Origin: Methanoculleus sp.
GTDB lineage: Archaea; Halobacteriota; Methanomicrobia; Methanomicrobiales; Methanoculleaceae
Direction: 5' to 3'
Assembly: GCA_018433835.1 (NCBI GenBank)
Contig: JAHDQM010000010.1
Location: forward strand, 1 to 64,000
DNA length: 64,000 nt
The notes beneath the pieces were generated by a model that was not told the origin of the DNA, did not search any database, and saw only the letters and a list, made by a program, of their open reading frames with translations. Position numbers and translations under genes: made by a program. Shown here in pieces: positions 8,769 to 18,335 of the stretch (positions are counted from its first letter, which is position 1; the number at the start of each line of letters is the position of its first letter).

Positions 8769-8800
8769 CCCCGGCCCCTGGACCGGGGCGTCGCCAGGGG
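8769..8800. other. Overlapping palindromes between the PRC genes
   Basis: Two mutually exclusive hairpins are possible: CCCCGG (8769-8774) with CCGGGG (8783-8788), or CCCCTGG (8775-8781) with CCAGGGG (8794-8800). This could be a terminator for the upstream PRC gene or an alternative-fold leader of the downstream one. No T-run follows. Confidence 0.35.
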
Positions 8801-8882
8801 ATTCTCCACCGCACAAAGAGCATACTGGGGGAGCGGGAGGGATGTTTCCCGGCCGCCGCCCGCAGCGGTGGAATTTGTCCCC

Positions 8883-9935
8883 TCACTTGACGTTGCCGAA
8901 CTCCGTGCTCACGTCTGCGGCTGACCGGTAGGTCCGGTCGCCGAACCTATCGAGCGCCGCGATCACGTCCTCCGGAGCGTTATGCTCCCGGGCGTGGGAG
9001 ATCAGGTCCTGTTTGCCCGCCGGGTAGTCCATGCCCTTGAGATTGACCTGCAGGTCGGCGGCCGAGAGGTGCGCGAGGGACGGCGCCCTCGTCCGGGCAA
9101 CGGGGGACTCCTCGCGGACCTCCTCCAGGATGGTCTCCCCTGGCCGGGTCTCCATGTCGCCCGGTTGTTCCCCACGGGTCTCTCTGCCGAACTCCACGCT
9201 CACATCCGCGGCTGACCGGTAGGTCCGGTCGGAAAAGCCCTCGATCGCCGCGATCACGCTCCCCGGGGCATCGTTTTTCCGGGCGTGGGTGATCAGGTCC
9301 TGTCTGCCCGCCGGGTAGTCCATGCCCTTAAGGTAGACCTGCAGTCCGGCGGCCGAGAGGTGTCCGGGAGCCGGCCCCGGGATTGTCGTGGGCCGTTCGG
9401 CCTCTGTTACCGGCCGCTCCTCGGCACGCTGCCCCGTCGGCTGCCCTCCCCAGCCGCCCGCGACCGTCTGGACGGGCGGCGGGACCGGAACGGTTCTCTC
9501 TCTGCCCGGGGGCGTGGACTCCGCCGTTGCCGCTGCGCCTGTGGCCGCCGCCGCCGCACGCGCCGGCGGTGGTGTCCGGATCAGGCTCCAGTCCCCTTCA
9601 AGAGGCATCCTGTCACGGGAAAATCCGTGAGTGGTGTCCAGTGTTCGCTTATCCGCATCCACGACGGCGACCCTCTCCCCCGGGCGGGTAAGAACCGCTT
9701 CCCAGGGAATGGCGAAGTGTTTCTCGCCGAACCCGAGTATTCCCCCGTAGGAGAGCACGGCATACGCGATGCAGCCGCTATCGCGATCAATGGCGACATC
9801 GTTGATATCGCCGAGGCTCTCTCCGTCCGGGTTTCGTACCTTGATATCCCTGATGTCGTGTGCGCGCATCAGGTCCACTATCTCTTCCCGTCTCGGCCGG
9901 GTCTCCAGCACCGACCCTGCCTGTCTCTCAGCCAT
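8883..9935 (-). CDS. PRC-barrel protein with two DUF2795 domains
   Basis: A 350-residue paralogue of the 7877-8680 protein. The PRC barrel is near residues 20-110 (VRNPDGESLGDINDV, GCIAYAVLSYGG). An Ala/Pro-rich linker leads to a DUF2795 copy (LQVYLKGMDYPAGRQDL), then a second copy at the C-terminus (LQVNLKGMDYPAGKQDL). DNA encoding the three DUF2795 copies in the two genes is very similar, pointing to recent duplication or gene conversion. ATG 9935 is chosen for the strong GGAGGGAG site just upstream. Function is unknown; the pair may be co-transcribed. Confidence 0.82.
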   Translation of the reverse strand: MAERQAGSVLETRPRREEIVDLMRAHDIRDIKVRNPDGESLGDINDVAIDRDSGCIAYAVLSYGGILGFGEKHFAIPWEAVLTRPGERVAVVDADKRTLDTTHGFSRDRMPLEGDWSLIRTPPPARAAAAATGAAATAESTPPGRERTVPVPPPVQTVAGGWGGQPTGQRAEERPVTEAERPTTIPGPAPGHLSAAGLQVYLKGMDYPAGRQDLITHARKNDAPGSVIAAIEGFSDRTYRSAADVSVEFGRETRGEQPGDMETRPGETILEEVREESPVARTRAPSLAHLSAADLQVNLKGMDYPAGKQDLISHAREHNAPEDVIAALDRFGDRTYRSAADVSTEFGNVK

Positions 9936-10086
9936 CGTCTCTCCCTCCAACTCGTTTGCCTGCGAAGGGGTACCCCTTCAAGGCGGGGGAGTAGAGAATC
10001 GAAGATACTTAAGCGTTTCCCGTTCGGACGAATCGGCCGGGATCCGGGGTTTCAACGAAGAGAGGAGAGAGGTTGCCGGCCCGAAC

Positions 10087-11394
10087 TTACGCCCGGGCGT
10101 ACCGGAGGATAAGTTCGGTCGCCGCCCTGATATCCCGGCCCTGCTTCCTTGCCTCGGCGAGGTAAACAGAGTAGACCTTGTCGGTCACGAGCCGCGGCTG
10201 CGGGCGGAACATATCGGCATGCGTCATCAGGTCGAAGCACCGGGCCTCGCTCTCGGTGAGACCGAGCGTCCGGTACTCCCCGGCGTGCGGCACGAAAACC
10301 GGATTCTTATCACGGGGCGTCCTGACCACGAGGTCGGCGAGCGGTGTCCCGGGAATGGGCTCGGCGCTGCTCACGAAGACGTCGTCGAGGCAGAGGGCGG
10401 CGATCAGGTCCTTCGTCGCCTCGTAGTCCCGTTCCGTCTCCCCCGGGTAGCCGACGATGAAACTTCCCGCAACCCGGAGGCCGTGCTCCCGGCACCGCTC
10501 CACCGCCTCCTCGACCTGCCGGACGGTTGCGCCCTTGCCCATCAGCCGGAGCACCCGGTCGCTCCCCGACTCGATCCCGAAGAAGACCCACCCGATGGTG
10601 TACTGCCGGATGGCGTCCAGGATCTCGTCGGTGATGCAGTCCACGCGGATGTCCGGTGAGGAGACGTTTTTCGGTCCCATCACCTCCGCCATCCCGCGGA
10701 GGAGGCCTATGAAGGCTTCCGGATTCATCTCCCCGCCGCTGGAGCCGTAGAGCGACCCGGTCCCTCCGGAGACCGAGAGCCGCGTTGCCCCGTGTGCCGC
10801 AAAAGCCTTCACCTCCTCGACGATGCTCGCGAGCGGCCGGCTCCGGACCGTCCTCCCGAAGAACCGGGGCACCTGGCAGAAGGTGCACCCCCCGATGCAC
10901 CCCCGGTGGGTCTCGATGTAGGCGCTCGCGCCCCGGATGCTCTGGCTCCCGATATCGTCCGGGATCAGGGGAAGCGGCCGGTCTATCGGCGCCGGCGGGG
11001 CGGGAGGCGTCACGGCCGGCCGGCCGCCGTCGAGAAACGCTATCCCCGGGAGGGTATCCGAGACCCCCTCCTCGACGAGGCGGACAACCGTCTCCTCGCC
11101 CTCGCCGACGACCACCGCGTCGGGGGCGAGCTCCCCGAGCACCATCTCCGGCGCGGCCGAGACCGGTCCCCCGACGTAGACCAGCCCCCCGCGCTCGCGG
11201 TGTGTCCGGACCAGATCGCGGATCGCGGGGTCGAGGAGGTGCTGGGTCGAGAAGAGGCTCGCGAGCAGGATTGAATCTGCCGGAGCGGCAGGCGTCCGGG
11301 TGAGCGTCACCCGATGACCCGCGTCGCGGAGGACGCCGCCGATCAGCATGGCGCCGTAGGTGTAGATGCCGGGGGAGAGGATCGTGATATCCAT
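10087..11394 (-). CDS. B12-binding/radical SAM domain protein
   Basis: A 435-residue class B-type radical SAM protein: an N-terminal cobalamin-binding-like Rossmann domain (residues 1-130), then the cluster motif CIGGCTFC with Cys166, Cys170 and Cys173, then the SAM barrel (GIESGSDRVLRLMGKG, GSFIVGYPGETERDYE). It resembles the methanogen families named after MJ_1487 and MJ_0865; I cannot decide between them by eye. Such enzymes commonly methylate unactivated carbons. ATG 11394 is chosen because the conserved start MDITILSPGIYTYG begins there. No neighbour reveals the substrate. Confidence 0.82.
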   Translation of the reverse strand: MDITILSPGIYTYGAMLIGGVLRDAGHRVTLTRTPAAPADSILLASLFSTQHLLDPAIRDLVRTHRERGGLVYVGGPVSAAPEMVLGELAPDAVVVGEGEETVVRLVEEGVSDTLPGIAFLDGGRPAVTPPAPPAPIDRPLPLIPDDIGSQSIRGASAYIETHRGCIGGCTFCQVPRFFGRTVRSRPLASIVEEVKAFAAHGATRLSVSGGTGSLYGSSGGEMNPEAFIGLLRGMAEVMGPKNVSSPDIRVDCITDEILDAIRQYTIGWVFFGIESGSDRVLRLMGKGATVRQVEEAVERCREHGLRVAGSFIVGYPGETERDYEATKDLIAALCLDDVFVSSAEPIPGTPLADLVVRTPRDKNPVFVPHAGEYRTLGLTESEARCFDLMTHADMFRPQPRLVTDKVYSVYLAEARKQGRDIRAATELILRYARA

Positions 11395-11448
11395 GATAGA
11401 GTATCGGTGGAACAATATACAAATGGTGGGGATCTGCCGGTCCCCCGG

Positions 11449-12126
11449 TCAGAGCGGTGCAGGCTGCCTGAACCGCCGGGCTTCGGCGACGGTGTGGGCG
11501 CTCCGGTCCGATGCGGCGATCAGCCGGACCTGAAGCCGCAGGATGTCGGCGATGACGGGCTGCGGGTTCTGCTCCAACGTCTTCTTTACCACGGCGCGGG
11601 CCTCCCGGAGCCTCCCCGCCCTGCGGAGCAGGTCCGCGAGGAGCGCCTCGTCCGTCCCCGGCTGGGGTGCCAGGCGCTCGCCCTTCTCCCACGCCCGCCG
11701 CAGAAGGTCGGCAGCACGTGTCCGGCAGACCCGTGCGGGCACGTCCGCTCCCTCGTCGTCGCAAACCCACGCAGCGTGGAGGGATGCCCATGCCGCCTTG
11801 GCCGGGACGCCGAGATCCTCCTGGATGATCGACCAGCAGAGGAAGGTGTTTGCAATCTTTGGGAACTTCCGGGAGTCCAGCTGCCAGCGGTAACGCGGGA
11901 GTTTCACCGCTTCGGCCGCCCCGTCCGGGGCTTTGCCCGGGTCGGGGGCGCAGTAGCCGCAGGACGGGCACCGTTTCACCCATGCGTAGATGGTGGAGCG
12001 CAGGGGTTCGGCGGGACGGGTATCGAGGTCGCGCGACCCGACGCTGCCTGCTGCCTCGGGGATGGTGAACCGGCAGGACTCGCCGCAGACTGCACAGGTG
12101 GTACTGAGGTAGCGAAGTTGGGTCAT
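11449..12126 (-). CDS. Zinc-ribbon protein of unknown function
   Basis: A 225-residue protein with two CxxC pairs in its N-terminal third (CAVCGE and CPSCGYC), probably one structural zinc ribbon, followed by an alpha-helical Arg/Ala-rich region that may be TPR-like. The layout recalls the DUF2225 family, but the match is weak. The start at ATG 12126 is supported by a TATA box 27-37 bases upstream, implying a leaderless transcript. It is followed without a gap problem by the B12/radical SAM gene in the same direction (54 bases), so the two may share a transcript. Confidence 0.65.
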   Translation of the reverse strand: MTQLRYLSTTCAVCGESCRFTIPEAAGSVGSRDLDTRPAEPLRSTIYAWVKRCPSCGYCAPDPGKAPDGAAEAVKLPRYRWQLDSRKFPKIANTFLCWSIIQEDLGVPAKAAWASLHAAWVCDDEGADVPARVCRTRAADLLRRAWEKGERLAPQPGTDEALLADLLRRAGRLREARAVVKKTLEQNPQPVIADILRLQVRLIAASDRSAHTVAEARRFRQPAPL

Positions 12127-12152
12127 CGATGGGCTGAATTGCATAACTCTCG

Positions 12153-12163
12153 ATATATATTTT
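12153..12163 (-). promoter_or_regulatory. TATA box for the zinc-ribbon gene
   Basis: On the minus strand the sequence AAAATATATAT stands out in GC-rich DNA, 27-37 bases before ATG 12126, as expected for leaderless archaeal transcription. Confidence 0.6.
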
Positions 12164-12244
12164 GCTCCGGATAGAATCCGGAGAAAAGGTGGCTATGCCC
12201 GAACCCCTCCGCCACCAACCCCGGGGACGGGCCGGCGGGGGGCC

Positions 12245-13327
12245 TCACCGGGCTGGCGGGGTGGCTTCCCCGATCCGCCGGGCGTAGGCCGTCGCGGCCC
12301 ATCCGAGGAGCGCCGTCGCGCCTGCGACCAGCGCGAGGATCAGCCAGTGGATGGGACCGGCGGTGCCCACCGCGAGCCTTACCATGAGGTTTAAGGGGTT
12401 GTAGGGGACGGCCATGACGAGGAGGAAGACCACGACGAGCGCTGTCGAGAAGATGAACTGGGCGCTCGTCCGCTCGCGGTAATAGAGGGCGACGAGGGCA
12501 CCGAGCAGGATGAGGAAGAGCCCGCCTGCCGAGGCGTGGAGGAGGATCGCGGCGGCGTTATCGATCGCGATGCCGTTCACGCCAAGGAGGAGGAGCCACA
12601 CTCCTGCCTGGACCGGGACCAGAACCTCGCAGGCGGCGATCTTCCCCCAGACCATCTCCGCGAACGTGACCGGTGTCGAGATGAGCGTCTCGAGCGTCTG
12701 GTGCTGGTACTCCTCGGTGATGAGGTCGATGATCAGGGCCGCCGAGACGATCGCCGGGAGGAAGACGAGCAGCGGGATCAGGAGGCCGTAGACGAACTCG
12801 AAGAAGTTCTCGCCGCCCCCGGATTCGGGGAAGTTCAGCCCGACGGGGAAAGAGGTCATCCGGTCGGCCCGGACCTCCCGGAGCTCCTTCTCGTAGCCCT
12901 GGAGTACCTCTTTTACCTTGACGTTGATGACGCTCGACTGCAGGTCGTTCTGGATGAGGTAGAGCGTGACCGTGACCGGTTCTTCTGCGTCCGGCGGCGT
13001 ATCCGGGACATAGACCACCGCCGCAACCTTTCGTTCGCGGAGCGCCGCAAGCGCCACATCGAGGTCCATCCGGTGGAGGACGAGGTCGTCCCTTTTTGCG
13101 AACTCGTCGATGAGCGGCGAGGCCTCCCCGGCGTAACCGACGCCGTAGGTGACCGTTGAGTAGCCCTCGATCGCCTCCGGGTCGTACATGGCGGTGAGCC
13201 CCACCATCAGAAACGAGGAGAACATCGCGATGAAGACTTGCAGGAGGATGGCGAAGACGATCGTCTTCTCCGACGAGAGCCCCGAGAGTTCTTTCTTCGC
13301 GACGATAGCGAGATGGCGCGCGTTCAC
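12245..13327 (-). CDS. ABC-2-type exporter permease
   Basis: A 360-residue membrane subunit of an ABC exporter. One membrane segment near residues 22-45 is followed by an extracellular domain (about 50-170), then roughly five membrane segments from residue 180 on, including the ABC-2 signature region IDLITEEYQHQTLETLISTPV. The plan matches NatB-like permeases. Its ATG overlaps the stop of the upstream permease (13324-13327, ATGA), showing translational coupling. With the permease-PrsW fusion and the divergent ATPase at 15210-16097 it forms one transporter of unknown substrate. Confidence 0.88.
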   Translation of the reverse strand: MNARHLAIVAKKELSGLSSEKTIVFAILLQVFIAMFSSFLMVGLTAMYDPEAIEGYSTVTYGVGYAGEASPLIDEFAKRDDLVLHRMDLDVALAALRERKVAAVVYVPDTPPDAEEPVTVTLYLIQNDLQSSVINVKVKEVLQGYEKELREVRADRMTSFPVGLNFPESGGGENFFEFVYGLLIPLLVFLPAIVSAALIIDLITEEYQHQTLETLISTPVTFAEMVWGKIAACEVLVPVQAGVWLLLLGVNGIAIDNAAAILLHASAGGLFLILLGALVALYYRERTSAQFIFSTALVVVFLLVMAVPYNPLNLMVRLAVGTAGPIHWLILALVAGATALLGWAATAYARRIGEATPPAR

Positions 13328-15129
13328 AGGAGCGCCCCCATGAGGAAGTGAAGGTTATAGAGGCTGTGCACCACGCTCGCCGCGACGAGCCCCGGCCCGT
13401 AGGCATGCCGTCCCCAGAGCAGGAGGAAGCCGCCGGTGATCAGCACCCCGGTTATGTGGAGGAGGAGCGGCATCCAGAGCACCTGGAGGGAGAGGAAGAG
13501 GACGCTCCCGAAGATCGACTCGGTGATCTGGGCGAGCGTGGCGAAGAGGAGAAGTTTTTCCCCGGCAAGGAACCCGAGGCCGATGACGACCGCCCCGAGG
13601 AGCAGGTTTTTCGGTGTCAAGAACCCGGGGCGCTCCCTTGCTACCGCATAAAGCCCTATCGACTTGGCAAATTCCTCGATGAACGCCGCAGAGACGGTCA
13701 GGAGGATGAGGGAGAGCGGCATCGGGATGTTGAAGAAGAGGACGAGCGTCAGCATCTGGGCCATGAAGACGAACGGTATCGTGAAGGCGGCAAGGAGGAA
13801 GAGCGAGAGGTGCGGATGGTCGCGGTCGATCCCGCCCGAGACGAAGTCGGCAAGCCTCGACGTGAGGGTTTTTTCCGAGAAGAGCCGCTCCTCCCGGAAG
13901 TTCACGATCCCCGCGTAGAAGAGGATGATGCTCGTTGCAAAGAAGAGCACGGTCGAGTAGACGTACTCCATAGCGGTAAACCCGTCGCCCTGAGTCTCGA
14001 GGACGATCAGGGTGAGAGGGGAGATGATGCTTATGATGTGGGTGTTCGCAAAGACCGCCGGGAAGAAGAGGTACGACGTGGCGAGGGTCGAGAAGAAGAT
14101 CGAGACGAACGAGAGTTCCTTGAAGCTCCGGGCGGCCATCCCGATGATCAGGGCGTTTGCGAGGAAGAAGAGGACGACCGGGATGAGCGGGAGGAGGATT
14201 GTCATCGGCGCCCCGGCAAAGAGGGTGATCGCGGCCGAGATGAGGATCATGATCGTGAAGTAGGGGAGCGCTTTGCCGACGACGATCGCAGATGCCCTGA
14301 GGGGGGTGGAGAGGAGGGCCTCCCCGGCCCGTCCCACCCGCTCGTTCATCACGCTCATCATGAAGAACTGAGAGGTGAAGTAGAGCGGGAAGATGAAGAC
14401 GAAGACCAGAATGATCGCGTCGAAGGGAAGCGGCGCCGAGAGCTCTGAGGGCGTCCGGAACCTGTCCATCGCAGAATCGCCCGAGACGATGCCGGTGTAG
14501 CGTTCGAGGGGATGACCGCCCCCTGCCTCCGCGAGGTGCTCCCGGAGGTCGTCCTCAGAGACCGGCATGGCCGACGGCGGGAGGGTCACCGCTTCGACCG
14601 GGCCGGCGGGGGTGAGAGGCACCCGGGCATCCGCCGGGGCGCCGACCTGCTGCCCGCTCTGGGTCGCCAGGAAGTCGATCTCGCTCTTCACGTACTGAAG
14701 ATCGATCCAGAGCGGGTAGGCGGCGAAGAGGTCGGGCTCTCCGGCGGCCACGTGGGAGACGTAGCCTTCATAGTCGCGTTCGAGCGTTTTTAGGGCCGCC
14801 CGCCCTTTGTCCGTATCGGCGGCGTAAACCTCGCCGTTCAGGATGACGATGTCGTACGCGAACCGGTTCTCCCAGAGGGCCGGGCCGCTGTCGAGGTAGG
14901 CGGCAAAGCGGCTGTCCGGGGCGACGACCCGGGCGACGTCGGGATCGTCGATGCCGATGCGATACATGCCGTCCTGCATATGGACACCGCTCTGAGCGGC
15001 AAACGCCGTCACCAGCACCAGGAGGACGAGCAACCCTGCCGCGAGGGGGAGGACGTTTCTCCCCATCGTGGTCATCGACCGGTTCATCTCCCAGACGGCG
15101 ACCGTCCGGATGGAGGAGGCAAGACTCAT
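13324..15129 (-). CDS. ABC-2-type permease fused to a PrsW-like membrane domain
   Basis: A 601-residue protein, longer than ordinary ABC-2 permeases. Residues 1-400 look like a permease: a TM near 25-45, a large external domain, then several TMs with RVGRAGEALLSTPLR. The last 170 residues form a second multi-pass unit with the motif EEFAKSIGLYA and a late VVHSLYN, as in the PrsW/CPBP intramembrane protease groups (EExxK type). The fusion suggests that export and membrane proteolysis or substrate handling are linked. Protease activity is inferred only from the motif. It is the first gene of a two-gene operon facing the ATPase. Confidence 0.82.
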   Translation of the reverse strand: MSLASSIRTVAVWEMNRSMTTMGRNVLPLAAGLLVLLVLVTAFAAQSGVHMQDGMYRIGIDDPDVARVVAPDSRFAAYLDSGPALWENRFAYDIVILNGEVYAADTDKGRAALKTLERDYEGYVSHVAAGEPDLFAAYPLWIDLQYVKSEIDFLATQSGQQVGAPADARVPLTPAGPVEAVTLPPSAMPVSEDDLREHLAEAGGGHPLERYTGIVSGDSAMDRFRTPSELSAPLPFDAIILVFVFIFPLYFTSQFFMMSVMNERVGRAGEALLSTPLRASAIVVGKALPYFTIMILISAAITLFAGAPMTILLPLIPVVLFFLANALIIGMAARSFKELSFVSIFFSTLATSYLFFPAVFANTHIISIISPLTLIVLETQGDGFTAMEYVYSTVLFFATSIILFYAGIVNFREERLFSEKTLTSRLADFVSGGIDRDHPHLSLFLLAAFTIPFVFMAQMLTLVLFFNIPMPLSLILLTVSAAFIEEFAKSIGLYAVARERPGFLTPKNLLLGAVVIGLGFLAGEKLLLFATLAQITESIFGSVLFLSLQVLWMPLLLHITGVLITGGFLLLWGRHAYGPGLVAASVVHSLYNLHFLMGALL

Positions 15130-15209
15130 GGTAATCCCTGAAGGCTTCGGAGAACCATATCTCTGTGCAGCAACCTATTAGTAGGCATCGGAGACATAAG
15201 GGATACCAG

Positions 15210-16097
15210 ATGATCACGGCCCGCTCTCTTGTCAAGCATTACGGCGACTTCCCTGCTCTCGACGGCGTCACCTTCGACCTCGACGATGCACGAATACTCG
15301 GGGTGATCGGGCATAACGGCGCCGGCAAAACGACGCTCTTGAAGATCATGGCCGGTCTTATCGCACCGACGGCAGGCAGCCTCGTCGTCGACGGGATCGA
15401 TGTCGTGAGAAGACCGCTCGACCTGAAACAGAACCTGGGCTACCTTCCCGAGGAGTCACGGCTCTACGAGACGATGACCACGGATGCGTATCTCGCGTTC
15501 TTCGGCGAGATCTACGGTCTGTCGAAGCCGGCCATCCGGGGACGGCGCGACGAACTCCTCGCTTCGCTCGCGCTTGAAGCGGACGGGAAGAAGATCGGGG
15601 AGCTCTCGAAGGGGATGAAGCGGAAGGTCGCGATCGCGCGGTCGCTGATGCACGACCCCGGCCTGCTCATTTACGACGAGCCCACCTCCGGCCTCGACCC
15701 CATGACCTCGCGGTCGGTGCTCGACTACGTCAAGGGCCTGCGCGACCGGGGCAAGACGGTGATCTTCTCCGCCCACAACCTCTTCCAGGTGGAGGAGGTC
15801 TGCGACCTCGTGCTGATCCTGCGCCGGGGGAAGGTGGTGGCGAAAGGCACCATGCCCGAACTCAGGGAGACCTTCGGCTCGCTCACCTACCAGGTCTTCT
15901 TCCGGGTGCCCGACCCGGCGGCGTTCGCGACATCGGTCGGCTACTCGGCTTCCGACGGCCGGTACCTTGCGGAGGCCCACTCCGTCGAGGAGTTGAACCT
16001 GACAACCGCGGCCCTTGCGGAGGACGGCGCAGTTATCGAGCGGATTGAGTCACACTATCCGACGCTCGAGGAGATGCTCTTGAAGATCGGGCGGTGA
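15210..16097 (+). CDS. ABC transporter ATP-binding protein
   Basis: The 295-residue ATPase carries Walker A GHNGAGKTT, the signature LSKGMKRKVAIARS, Walker B LLIYDEPTSGLD and the switch His in SAHN. The C-terminal 80 residues are the extension usual in ABC-2 exporters. ATG 15210 is chosen with AAGGGA upstream; the longer open frame begins within the divergent promoter. It stands back to back with the two permease genes (12245-15129), and the shared 80-base gap (15130-15209) presumably holds both promoters. Substrate unknown. Confidence 0.9.
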   Translation: MITARSLVKHYGDFPALDGVTFDLDDARILGVIGHNGAGKTTLLKIMAGLIAPTAGSLVVDGIDVVRRPLDLKQNLGYLPEESRLYETMTTDAYLAFFGEIYGLSKPAIRGRRDELLASLALEADGKKIGELSKGMKRKVAIARSLMHDPGLLIYDEPTSGLDPMTSRSVLDYVKGLRDRGKTVIFSAHNLFQVEEVCDLVLILRRGKVVAKGTMPELRETFGSLTYQVFFRVPDPAAFATSVGYSASDGRYLAEAHSVEELNLTTAALAEDGAVIERIESHYPTLEEMLLKIGR

Positions 16098-16121
16098 GCA
16101 TATCGTGCCGTCGTAGTTGTG

Positions 16122-18335
16122 TCATTCTTCCGTCCGCTCATACGGTTCCACTCCGGTTTCACCGGCGACCGGGAGAATCCCCGTATAAATGTCGAATCTT
16201 CCCACTCCCGGCTGAGTGAACGCCCTGTGCGACCATCGGACCGATAGCTGTTCGCCGGCCGTCGCCGGGACCAGATCAACGAACGGCTGTTCGGTGCCGC
16301 CGGGGCCCATGCAGGCCGCTCCCTGTCTCGTGCATTCGATCAGCGTCCTGTATTGTTCATTACACCAGACTATGCGGCTGTCGTCGTCCGCAACCACGAT
16401 CAGGGCGTCGACCGCTTCGAGGACGGCGGTGTTGAATCTCCGTTCCCGCTTCAACAGGTCTTGTGTGTGGCGCAGGATCGAGATGTCGTGGACGAACTCG
16501 ATCGCACCGAAGACTTCCCCCGCACTACCGTAGATCGGGACGGCTTTTTCCAGGATTATCCGCGAGTAACCGTCGGGCGGTGAGATGGCCCGCTCTGCGG
16601 TGAGACAGTTATCTTCCTCCCCGATGTTGCCGGTGTACCCGTCTCCTGGTGCGGTCCCGGTCCCGGCCGCGCGGTCGATGAGCATGGGCACCCGCTCCCG
16701 GTAGAACGGGAGTGCATACTCGTAATTTCCTTTCCCAAGCATATCCGCCGCTCTGATGCCGGTCATCTTTTCCATGGCCCGGTTCCAGGCTATGACCCTG
16801 CCCCTGCGATCGACGGCGAACACCGCATCGGGAATGCTCCTGACGATCTCGTCCAGAAGCCCGCCGGGCGATCCCGTCGGGGATTCTTCGAAGGCCTTCC
16901 GGAACACCTCCCCGTTTTCCCAGAGGACCCTGTCGGGCATCGCGGCCTCCGGAAAAATCCGGATATACGCGCAGCAGTATCTCATGCCGTTCAGTTCGAG
17001 GTGTAGTGCGGTAATTTCGGCAGGGAGAAACGTTCTGTCGATCCGTCGGAGTGTCGACTGGATGCGGCACCTGCCTTCGCGCCGGAGTATCTTCCACATC
17101 CGCTCAAACGATTCCCGGTTGCAGCGGGTATCGATCTCCGCGTAATGCATTGATTGCAGTTCGTCCTGCGCATACCCGAGGCTCCCGCACAGTGCCCGGT
17201 TCGCGTAGAAGATGCGGCCGGACCCGTCGATCCAGCAGATTCCGTCCGTACTGTTCTCCAAGGCAAACCTGGCGAACCACGACCTGGTTTCGACCCGTTC
17301 CCGGCATGCGATGTCCTCGTAGTACCTGATTTTGCTCTCCTGGAGGCTGAGTTTTCTGGCCGAAGCCTGTTTATCGAGTTTTTCCTTGCACTGCAGGAAT
17401 TCGTCCCGGGTTGCCATGTACCCGCTGATATCGTGCCCCACCAGCTGGTACTCCAGCAGCGTTCCGGACGGTCCGTGCAGTCCCCGCAATGTCCAGTGCT
17501 GCCACCGAGAGGGTTTGTTCCGGGTGCCGACGTGACATTCGATCGTCGATACGGGGTTTGCAGCAGTAAGAGAACGGAGTTGCCTGTCCCACTCTTCTCT
17601 CTCGTCCCCGACGGCGGGAGGCCTGAACCGCTGCCCGAAAAGACTCTGCATTGTCTGATCCGTCATCCTGCAGTACCCGGGGTTCGCCCACCGGATGTAT
17701 CCGTCCGGGGAGAGCCTCACGACGTATTCGCTCTGATCCTCGAAGAGTGCCTGAGAACGCAGCTTATCGAGTTCACCTTCGTTGCCGTTGCGATCGCTCT
17801 CGGTGACGTCGTCAAGGACCAGCGATGCCGCCGGGCGCCCGGATTCGAGCACGGTCGGTATGAATGAGACCGTAAAAACCCGGTTTCCCTGGTGCCTGCC
17901 GGTCGACCACCGGATCGTCTGTTCCTCGTCCCTGAGTGCTGAACGCAGATATGTCTGGAGATTGGGAATTCCACGCAGACCGGGGAACTGGTCACAGACC
18001 CGGCGGCTTGTGCGTTCCCCGGCCGGCATGCCCAGGCTGACCGGCAGCGACGCGGATGTTTCAACCAGATCGAGGATATGGTCGACGATGACGTAATGGC
18101 GGCAGAACCTGCGCACGGCCGAGATCGGAATGCGATCGGCCAGGTAGTACACCTTCGCCACGCCGACCTGCCGCATGCCGACCGATCCCTGGCTCTGCAT
18201 GATCCCAAGGTACTTCACGAGGGTATTCCGGTTGATCTCGGATTGGGATGCTATCGACGTAATGCTCAACCCTTCGGGGTGTAACCTGAGGAATACCCGT
18301 ATTTTCTCCGTGATCTCCAGTAAGTCCATACCCAT
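16122..18335 (-). CDS. wHTH-PAS one-component sensor/regulator
   Basis: About 737 residues. The N-terminus is a winged-helix-like DNA-binding domain (GLSITSIASQSEINRNTLVKY and YYLADRIPISAVRRF). At least four PAS-like domains follow (visible starts VRLSPDGYIRWANPGY, CWIDGSGRIFYANRA, AVDRRGRVIAWNRAMEKM, VADDDSRIVWCNEQY). There is no histidine-kinase or other output domain, so the DNA-binding head is the likely output: a soluble one-component regulator. It is paralogous to 19433-22483, sharing the head and the PAS block with NYEYALPFYRERVP. ATG 18335 or 18329 is the start; a TATA-like TATTTATCC sits further upstream. Ligand and targets are unknown. Confidence 0.82.
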   Translation of the reverse strand: MGMDLLEITEKIRVFLRLHPEGLSITSIASQSEINRNTLVKYLGIMQSQGSVGMRQVGVAKVYYLADRIPISAVRRFCRHYVIVDHILDLVETSASLPVSLGMPAGERTSRRVCDQFPGLRGIPNLQTYLRSALRDEEQTIRWSTGRHQGNRVFTVSFIPTVLESGRPAASLVLDDVTESDRNGNEGELDKLRSQALFEDQSEYVVRLSPDGYIRWANPGYCRMTDQTMQSLFGQRFRPPAVGDEREEWDRQLRSLTAANPVSTIECHVGTRNKPSRWQHWTLRGLHGPSGTLLEYQLVGHDISGYMATRDEFLQCKEKLDKQASARKLSLQESKIRYYEDIACRERVETRSWFARFALENSTDGICWIDGSGRIFYANRALCGSLGYAQDELQSMHYAEIDTRCNRESFERMWKILRREGRCRIQSTLRRIDRTFLPAEITALHLELNGMRYCCAYIRIFPEAAMPDRVLWENGEVFRKAFEESPTGSPGGLLDEIVRSIPDAVFAVDRRGRVIAWNRAMEKMTGIRAADMLGKGNYEYALPFYRERVPMLIDRAAGTGTAPGDGYTGNIGEEDNCLTAERAISPPDGYSRIILEKAVPIYGSAGEVFGAIEFVHDISILRHTQDLLKRERRFNTAVLEAVDALIVVADDDSRIVWCNEQYRTLIECTRQGAACMGPGGTEQPFVDLVPATAGEQLSVRWSHRAFTQPGVGRFDIYTGILPVAGETGVEPYERTEE

